From NCBI GenBank assembly GCA_964023275.1, contig OZ029921.1, forward strand, positions 10,175,306 through 10,239,305: a stretch of DNA of 64,000 nt, written 5' to 3'. This DNA is from Norana najaformis (lineage: Eukaryota > Annelida > Clitellata > Crassiclitellata > Hormogastridae). A program made the translations under genes and the position numbers. Every line of letters starts with the position of its first letter. Positions within the stretch are counted from its first letter, which is position 1. Shown here piece by piece: positions 57,493-64,000 of this stretch. The notes under the pieces are model-generated. The model saw only the letters and a list, made by a program, of their open reading frames with translations, searched no databases and was not told the DNA's origin.

Positions 57493-57864
57493 TCGTCTCA
57501 GTCCAAAGCTCTGTCGCAGCTCCTGCTCAGAAGAGCCGCTCACACTTGTTTTAACTGTGAGGGATGCTGGATGTTTGTTGCGCCTGTGTACTGAGACAGC
57601 AGCTACGTGGAGGGCAATCGGAGGTGGAGAAGGAGGAGAAGGAGGCCGAATAGAAGACAAATGAAGAGGAGGAGGAGGAGCTGCCTAGAGACCCCTAAAT
57701 GCTATAATTACATGCCACAGCAGCGGACGATGTTAGGAATGTTAAGTCTTGCGATTAGGTAGAGTTAAAACTACTGGCACGTCCTTCAGAATATAAAAGT
57801 TGACACGTGATGGAGGCGAATACAAGATAAGAACGGTTGGCAAGACCGCGTGGAAACTAAAACG

Positions 57865-58325
57865 GTCACATATCTAACTTCATGCATGACGAGCTGCATT
57901 GGTTGCCCATACGAAACCTGACAGAGCGTGACCAACCCCACGATGGTCCCCTGCGAAGTTGCACTGAATTTGAGATCATTGTGCTGATCCGTAAATGTCT
58001 GGCAGAAATACTCCATCCTATCTTACAGAGCTATATATTTGAGTGTCATCGTTACCTAGCCGCAGATCTCTTCGCTCTGCAACACAGGGTGATCTCGTGT
58101 TTCCTGTCCTGTTCTGCCACAGCGCAACATGGTCGACCTCATTTTAGAACAGGCTTCCATGCAACCTGCCACATGAGCTTCTACTTTCTCCTATGCCTCT
58201 ATTTCGCCGGTGGTTGAAGACCATTTTGTTCCATTGTAGTCTTGTGCTGTCAGATCGGGAGCACCTGTCATGTGTTTTCTGGAAGAGGTGCTATATAAAC
58301 ATGTTCTTACAAATTACATAATTTA
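57865..58325 (+). mobile_element. LINE 3'-end fragment
   Basis: The plus strand reads MHDELHWLPIRNLTERDQ, then EIIVLIRKCLAEILHPILQS, the LHWLPIR...KCL block of CR1-like ORF2. It ends AGAGGTGCTATATAAACATG. It separates first exons 1B and 1C. Confidence 0.65.
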
Positions 58326-59608
58326 AACAATCAGCTACAGCGCACTTCTGGTTCTGGCTACAAGAACTTTTAATCAGGACTGTTGTGGGCTCACGTGTTT
58401 GCAGTTTATGTGACCTGCACACAGGGAACTAATTTCACTAAGATACAATTTGTTTTTGACAATTAAATCATGCAAGATTTTACTCTGCACTCTTTGGTAT
58501 AACTCCCTCTCGTTGTTCTTGCACACAGTCGTCCGATTCGGATTTACTCACTTTGCACGAGTTATAAGTCTCAAAAACTATACATAAGCTTAGATATTTA
58601 AATGAATAAATATATCTGGTATATTATTGATTAAATTCTGATTTGTAATTGAGGCCAGCATGTTCCAGCTGGAGTTGTGTTGGTATCTTTTTAAAGTCGA
58701 TTACGGTTTTCTGTTTTTCCCTTTTCTCTCTTGAAAATCGGTTCGAACTCGGTTTCTCTAAGCATCGCGATATAGGTGCGATATAGCCTATCAGTATTCG
58801 GTTTCGCTTGTGTTCTTTTTGCTCTAAATTTATAGTCCGACGTTGCTGTTGTGGGGTGTATACTAATGTAACTGTACAGCCCGCAGAGCTAGTTTACTGT
58901 AATAAAATTATAAGTTAAACATTAAAATTGGAGTTTATGTGTTCATTTCTGTTATCAGTTCTTGAAGTGTCTGTATATCTGTATACGATGGCCTATAAGG
59001 AATGAAGCAACTTATTAAGTGTCATCTTTACTATTTTGCAAAAGGGGTGTCCTATATTTGCCCAATAAGTCATTGGATTATTCATCGTCCGGCAAATTTT
59101 GCGATAGAAACATTAATATGAAATAATCGTATCTAAACAAAGTTCACGCCTGAGTGCACGATCGACGCCACAACTCCGGCTACCTAATATGCACGATAGA
59201 CTTATCAGTCTACAATAAACCTTTCAACAGTGTTAAGGAATGTTTCGTGAACTAAAAATAATATTCGGGAGGGAAACCATTGATCGACATTTTCATTCTA
59301 TGTTTACCGACTTTCCGGTTTTCTCGTTTTTTTTTCTGCGGTTTTTGGGTATATTTTGGTTTCTAGAAACCGACTTCAGTGTCAATTTCGGTTTTTCCGA
59401 CTGACGCGATATCGGTTTGATATCGGTTAGACCGACTGACCACTACTACCAGCTCACTTATTCTCGGTAGAATGGACATTTCAAAATATGCTACGGTGAG
59501 TCAATGTCTCGTACATCATTGCAGCGGCGCTACAGAAAAAATTGGATAAGATGGGGCATTGTACATCTGATTTAGAGTCTATTGATGATAGATAACTGGA
59601 GAACTGAC
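58326..59608. other. Between first exons 1B and 1C; CGGTTT-rich segment, no aquaporin exons
   Basis: I searched for copies of aquaporin exons 2-4 here and saw none. 58690-58810 and 59310-59440 are rich in CGGTTT and its reverse complement (AATCGGTT, GAAACCGAC, TATCGGTTAGACCGA), possibly the ends of a degraded inverted-repeat element. Confidence 0.4.
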
Positions 59609-59954
59609 CCCTGAGTATCCCTGCTCCAGCCACGGCCCCTGACGACTGACTGATGATGTAGAAGATGGCCCTGACTATGGTGACCTTCCTTGCAAATAGC
59701 ATTCCGCAGGTGACAGCCGGGTTGATGTGGCCGCCGCTGATGTGGCCGATGCTCCAGACGACGGTGGCCACGACGAGGCCAAAGGCAAGGGCGATTTGGA
59801 CCATCGTGGGGTTGGCGACATCGGCCCATGCCTCGCCTATGCAGGTGCCGCAGCCGATGACGACCAACACCATCGTTCCGATGAACTCGGCTAACAGAGC
59901 CCGCCATAGCTTCGGATTCTTCAGATCATCGAGGTTGCTCTTAATTCCTGCCAT
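59609..59954 (-). CDS. aqp4-like: Aquaporin first exon 1C
   Basis: 346 nt from ATG 59954 to donor GTCAGT at 59608, phase 1, same length as 1B. It encodes MAGIKSNLDDLKNPKLWRAL, LAEFIGTMVLVVIGCGTCIG, ALAFGLVVATVVWS, GHISGGHINPAVTCG and AGAGILRG. Frame and splice site fit exon 2 of set B. The open frame continues past the donor to 59481, which is intronic read-through. Confidence 0.88.
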
Positions 59955-60213
59955 TTCTTTTCTGATCGACTTCCCCTAGAGTCACACAACCGTTCTGCTC
60001 TTCCTCTTCTCCTTTCCTGTCTTTCTCGTTCTGTCACCTCCGACCTCCTAGAACATCCGATTGTACGTGTTAAACTGCACAGTTGCAGTCAAGTGACGAA
60101 CGGCTCTCCTCTTCAACCACTTAATGAGAGGCCTGGCTACGGATGTAGGGGGCTGTGCGCTCTGGGCGACGAAGAGATCCGGTGGGGTGGAGTGGGTGAC
60201 GCTGGTTGACGCA

Positions 60214-60237
60214 GGGTTCGGGTGGGTTGGGGTGGGG
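60214..60237 (+). promoter_or_regulatory. G-quadruplex motif upstream of exon 1C
   Basis: Five runs of three or four G with loops of 1-3 nt, about 260-280 nt before the exon 1C start, on the strand opposite the gene. It meets the canonical G3+N1-7 rule. A regulatory role is inference. Confidence 0.55.
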
Positions 60238-60375
60238 CCAGGGCGCTTAATATAACGATCGATGCCAGAGGTTAATTTAGTCGGCGATATAATTGCACGA
60301 CAACTGTTGAAGCTGGACCTCGGTAAAGGCCTTTGTAATCTGCGCGTTATCAGCATATTACTGCTCATACTTCAG

Positions 60376-60699
60376 ACGTTTATATAGCGCCCACTAGATC
60401 AGAGGAGAAAACAAGAGTTGCAATCTAATGGACGTCGTCAGAGAGTAACCATAAGGCCATGCTTAAACCGGGAGACCTGGGAGGCAGAACGCCTTCAACT
60501 TTTGAACTTAAAGATTTAAAATTTAGATTGACAAACATAAGGTCACAATACCGATTATACATTATCATACGAAGCCATTATTACCTAACTGCCATTCTAA
60601 TTTTATTTGTATTATAACATTTGCGTAGCGCCTTCAAACCAAGCTACATATGCCCTACATAACCGCTGTAGAGTGTTAGGCATGAGTACTTCAAGGGAC
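60376..60699. other. Short repeat debris upstream of exon 1C
   Basis: TTTATATAGCGCCC at 60378 and GCGTAGCGCC near 60625 resemble the terminal motif of the local LINEs read on the minus strand. Nothing else recognised. Confidence 0.4.
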
Positions 60700-61246
60700 C
60701 CATGACTCCCACCTGACTGATAACATTATAGAGTGAATAGGTGATAGATACTCTGGGTCAAATTGGAAGATGCCGAATACAAAGTATCATCTGTCAGCCT
60801 ATGAAGGCAATAAAACGCATAAAAAGTGTTAAAATCTAACCTGTCCTGAGGATCGAGAGAGGTAAACGGACAAACGCTATTTCGGGTAAGACTACGTTGA
60901 CCTGATGACCTGTGGTGTGACGTAATTTGACCTAAACTGAAGTAAGTTACTGACCTTTAAGGATTCCGGCTCCAACAATTGCGCCTGACATCTGACTGAT
61001 GACGTAGAACGCTGCCCTCACGAAACTGATCTTCATCGCAACGAGCATCCCACAAGTAACGGCTGGATTGACGTGGCCACCACTGACGTGTCCGAAGCTC
61101 CAGACCATCGTGGCTACAGTCAGGCCAAAGGCAAGTGCGATCTGGAGGGTCGAGGGATCGGCGAATCTTCCCCAAGATTCATCACCCATGCAGGTACCAC
61201 AGCCAATGAGGACAAGCACCAATGTGCCGATGAATTCTGCGACCAC
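60700..61246 (-). pseudogene. aqp4-like: Aquaporin first exon 1D with intron flank: truncated recent copy of exon 1A
   Basis: 60955-61246 is a near-copy of 28490-28781 (about six or seven differences in 290 bp) from [15 protein letters not shown] to AGILKG, with the same donor. The intron flank down to about 60700 also matches that of exon 1A. The copy stops abruptly at the codon after the WRAM of 1A. Upstream there is an in-frame TGA and no ATG, so it cannot start a protein by itself. No acceptor is evident at its 5' edge. Best read as a partial duplicate. Confidence 0.85.
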
Positions 61247-61419
61247 AAGACCATTTTCTATATCATTTTCTAATCATGATGGTGCCATATGCATGCAAAT
61301 CAGCTCAATTTTTCATACAGGATATTCGTAGAATAAGATTTTTTTATCCCATACTGCCTTAATCCAACCAGCTAATGCACTGGATTTACTGTAACTCGTT
61401 TCTTTTTGGCATCACAAAG

Positions 61420-61975
61420 AGAGATCTGCACATACTACAAGTGTTTCAAAGCGCTGTGACCAGAGCCATAACAAAAGCGACAAAGTTTCAGCATATTGCT
61501 CCAATATTCGCTATACTGACTGACCATCGAACAAAGAATCCAGTCTGAAATCTGTCTTATAGTTCACGAACTACCACATTTAATCAGCAGACCTATCTCT
61601 TTTCCATGCTCAGCCTTCATGCCAACAACTTTGCACTCGATCAGTGGATACTTTGACTTTTGCTGTGCCCCGTACCCCATCTGTGTTGGGTTCCAGAGCA
61701 TGCTCTTTTGCTGGTCCACAGCTTTGGAATTCGCTGCCAAGTTCTATTCGTTCTGACAGTTCTCTGATGTCATTCAGGTCTCAATTTAAGGCTCATCTGT
61801 TTCAACTTGATTGTCCAGCGTAGCCTAACTTCTGGTTTCTCTGACCTATAGGAATACGACCGGGCTTCTCCAATGGATCGTGAATTTGGATTGCTATTTT
61901 GACTTGAAGCGACCATCAATTGATGCCTTGGGCATTATGATAAGGGCGCTACAGAATTCATTAGATTAGATTAGA
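61420..61975 (+). mobile_element. LINE 3' part with TTAGA tail
   Basis: The plus strand reads LQVFQSAVTRAITKATKFQH, HIAPIF, then TLTFAVPRTPSVLGSRACSF, AGPQLWNSLPSSIRSDSS and FRSQFKAHLFQLDCPA. This is an ORF2 C-terminus. The 3' end has AGGGCGCTACAGAATTC and ATTAGATTAGATTAGA. A different LINE lineage from the ATTACA-tailed family. Confidence 0.82.
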
Positions 61976-61979
61976 GGCG

Positions 61980-63660
61980 GTAAATGAGTATGCCATGATT
62001 AAAAAGTATCAAAGGTAGCAGTTTGATAAAGGAAAATAAGAGCAGTTGATTTCTTAGTCCATAGGGTTAATTATGTCATTGTGAAAGGTGGAATGGTTTT
62101 TGCGGTGGGCAGATTGGAAGAGAAGGTACAGGTTACGATGAAAAGTGATTAATTGGACCACTGGCAAGTACTTTTTCCAGAATTATGAAAACAAATTTGA
62201 GAGTAGAGATGAGGCGATAGTTTGATAAATTATAAGGATGGAGAGATGGCATTTTAAGAAGAGGGTGAACTATGGCATGAACGAAATTGGTGGAAAGCAG
62301 CCTTCAGCGAAAGAGAGGTTGACTATGGATGTGATAACTGGGCTCAAGATGTCGAAGCACTCTTTTTCAAGGGCAGTAGGATTGAGTTCCAAGGTACATT
62401 ATTTATCAGGGGATGAGAAAACAAAATTAAGGATCTAACGCACGGTTGTGAGAACTGGTTGAGGAGAGTTAGGGCATGAAAGGCTTTCAGCTGAGAGAAC
62501 GTTGGCAGAGTCGAATCGTAGAGTCGAGATCTTCTCGGAAAAGAAACTCAAGGACTTGTCAGCAAGGGAAGAGTGCGATGAATAGCTCAGTAATATATTG
62601 CATTTGTCATGGTGCAGCATCCTGTTTACTGCCTGCCATAGCAGCTTACATGTAGAAGAGTAGCATGCAAATACCAAAGGATACAAGTAGGTGGTATTTG
62701 CAGCTGAGACCAGTTTACGGACATTACGACACTGGCGCCTACATTTGAGGAGATGAGAAGATAAATGAAAGAGTCGCAACTTTCTAGCAGCAGCAATGTC
62801 TGAGTTGTACCAGGGCTGGGAAGGCCGTGTTGCAACCTTCTTTGACTTACTAGGGATCAGCTTATACACGATTTGAGATAAAGTGGAATTTAGTTAGGCA
62901 GCTTGTTCGGAAGACGTCTATGCTGGGCACAACAAGAGAGGGGAGGCAAGATGTCTGCTTTAAAGGTGAGAAAGTCGAACATTTTCCAAAGACGGTAACT
63001 GATGAGAGTAAGTAGTAGGCGGCAATTGGTGGAAGTATGGTAAGACAAATATGACCCAGAAGGGAATATATTCGTAACAGCAGAACAACTGGACTGGGTT
63101 ATAAGCAGATTAAGTGTATGACCCATGTCATGAGTCGAGAAGAAGACGTGCTGCATCAGATCAAATCCAGAGAGGAGACGCCGGAACTTTTGTGAAGCCT
63201 TGTCCCGAGTATCTATAGGTATATTAAAATCGCTCTTTATTGCAAGTTTAGAAGGAGAAGAAACCTGGAATTCAACCAATGATTATAATTCAGAAAAAAT
63301 GACAGAAGTGAAAGGAATGGCGGACGGTAAACATCTACGAAAATGAGTCGCCAAATTCCAGAGTTCAGGGTATAGCAATAAGGCTTTCAAATGATTTTGT
63401 GGAGTTGGAATAGTTGAATGGAAGCGAGTAAGTTTCAGGTGTAATTAGTGAAGAAAGGCAACTCCACCATCAATTTTATTCATCCGAGGTTCATTCAGGA
63501 GAGGAAAGGACGGAGGAATCTTAAGGAGTCGGACAATCTTTATGGCCTAACTCTCTTTGGATAGAACGAAAACTAGGGGCAGAGATGGTAGGAAACTGCC
63601 AATTTACCTCGAAAGTAGAAGGGCGATGCATATTATGTGGTGGTTCTGAACTGGGCTTGA
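61980..63660 (-). mobile_element. LINE 5' half: endonuclease to RT entry (CR1/Rex1-like)
   Basis: Minus-strand order: KLAIKSDFNIPIDTRDKASQ, LSGFDLMQHVFFSTHDMGHT and LNLLITQ (endonuclease); RPSQPWYNSDIAAARKLRLF; LSFFSEKISTLRFDSANVLS (pre-RT). The RT start at 61980-62110 aligns with the fragment at 35440-35600. Broken and cut at the RT domain. Confidence 0.8.
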
Positions 63661-63689
63661 GTCACCCCACCCCTAGAAGTAATGTCTAT

Positions 63690-63964
63690 ATCGCGACCAC
63701 CACATATGTATGCATACATGTATATAGGGCCTATGTATGTATGTATCTGTGTATATATATATGAGTATATGTATGTGTGCATTTTTGTATCTATGTGTGT
63801 ATGTATATATGTATGTATGTGTGTATGCATGCATGTATGTATGTATGTATGTATGTATGCATGTGTCAAAGTTTATGCATGCATTTATTAACTTATGTTT
63901 GTATGTATGCATACGCATGCATATATGGATGCCTAAGTATGTCTATGTGTACGTGTGTGTGAAG
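63690..63964. repeat. TATG/TGTA microsatellite
   Basis: Long imperfect GTAT/TATG arrays with the purest run near 63830-63860. Open frames across it on both strands are repeat artefacts (MYVCMYVCM, HTYIHTYIH). Confidence 0.95.
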
Positions 63965-64000
63965 AGTGTGTGTACGATTTGTCTGAATATTTATATAGCG

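Noticed and set aside
57424-57660. Poly-Gln open frame just upstream of exon 1B
   Set aside because: It has no ATG (begins at TTG) and is produced by the CAG microsatellite.
59481-59608. Read-through frame beyond exon 1C
   Set aside because: It lies after the GTCAGT donor, which is conserved in all four first exons.
60955-61246. Exon 1D as a functional alternative first exon
   Set aside because: No ATG, an in-frame stop upstream and an abrupt mid-exon break.
63633-63962. Open frames in the TATG array
   Set aside because: Low-complexity translation of a microsatellite on both strands.

Overview
The window is metazoan nuclear DNA: genes are split by GT-AG introns, the sequence is AT-rich, and most of it is mobile-element debris (CR1-like and other LINEs, tRNA-type SINEs, hAT relatives, several TIR elements) plus microsatellites. 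It looks like a marine invertebrate. No species can be named from what is visible.

Host genes. All lie on the minus strand. (1) 2354-6634 is a complete four-exon secreted CAP protein of the PI15/R3HDML/CRISPLD type, 257 aa, with a signal peptide and a furin-like propeptide site. (2) 20157-28955 is a complete four-exon AQP4-like water channel, 317 aa, with a TATA box and two candidate start codons. (3) 36969-39808 holds a second, paralogous set of aquaporin exons 2-4. (4) Upstream of it lie three further first exons: 57022-57367 and 59609-59954 (both intact, with the same donor phase) and 60955-61246 (no start codon). The two intact first exons could be alternative first exons sharing one 3' half, or remnants of tandem genes. 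They also share a 174-bp tract with no differences, inside otherwise diverged exons, which looks like gene conversion.

Mobile elements. The most notable is a TIR element present as two nearly identical 2.6-kb copies (23860-26478 and 42145-44767). Each has 12-bp perfect ends starting CACTGG and a 3-bp target duplication. The second copy keeps an intact 567-codon single-exon ORF with zinc-binding cysteine pairs and a plausible DDE-type core. A far older relative with unrelated 109-bp TIRs lies at 51640-54092. Other units are an inverted-duplicated DNA element split by a LINE (11144-15432), a decayed element of an unnamed family with a THEEAD-DTDVVVLA signature (47760-50050, fragment at 41340-41710), a hAT MITE with an 8-bp target duplication (35691-35967), a hAT-like element carried in the same intron of both aquaporin paralogues, a possible solo LTR (18950-20031), and more than ten LINE pieces. 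Several LINEs and one SINE share a GGCGCT-TATAAAT motif just before the 3' tail.

Layout: 1-6.6 kb CAP gene and 3' flank; 7-18.3 kb nested LINE/DNA-element debris; 18.6-29 kb aquaporin A, with a TIR element in intron 1; 29-36.4 kb intergenic with LINE, SINE and MITE; 36.5-40.6 kb aquaporin B exons 2-4 in a segmental duplicate of 18.6-23.6 kb; 41-56 kb element-dense, formally intron 1 of aquaporin B; 57-61.3 kb the first-exon cluster; 61.4-64 kb LINEs and a TATG microsatellite.
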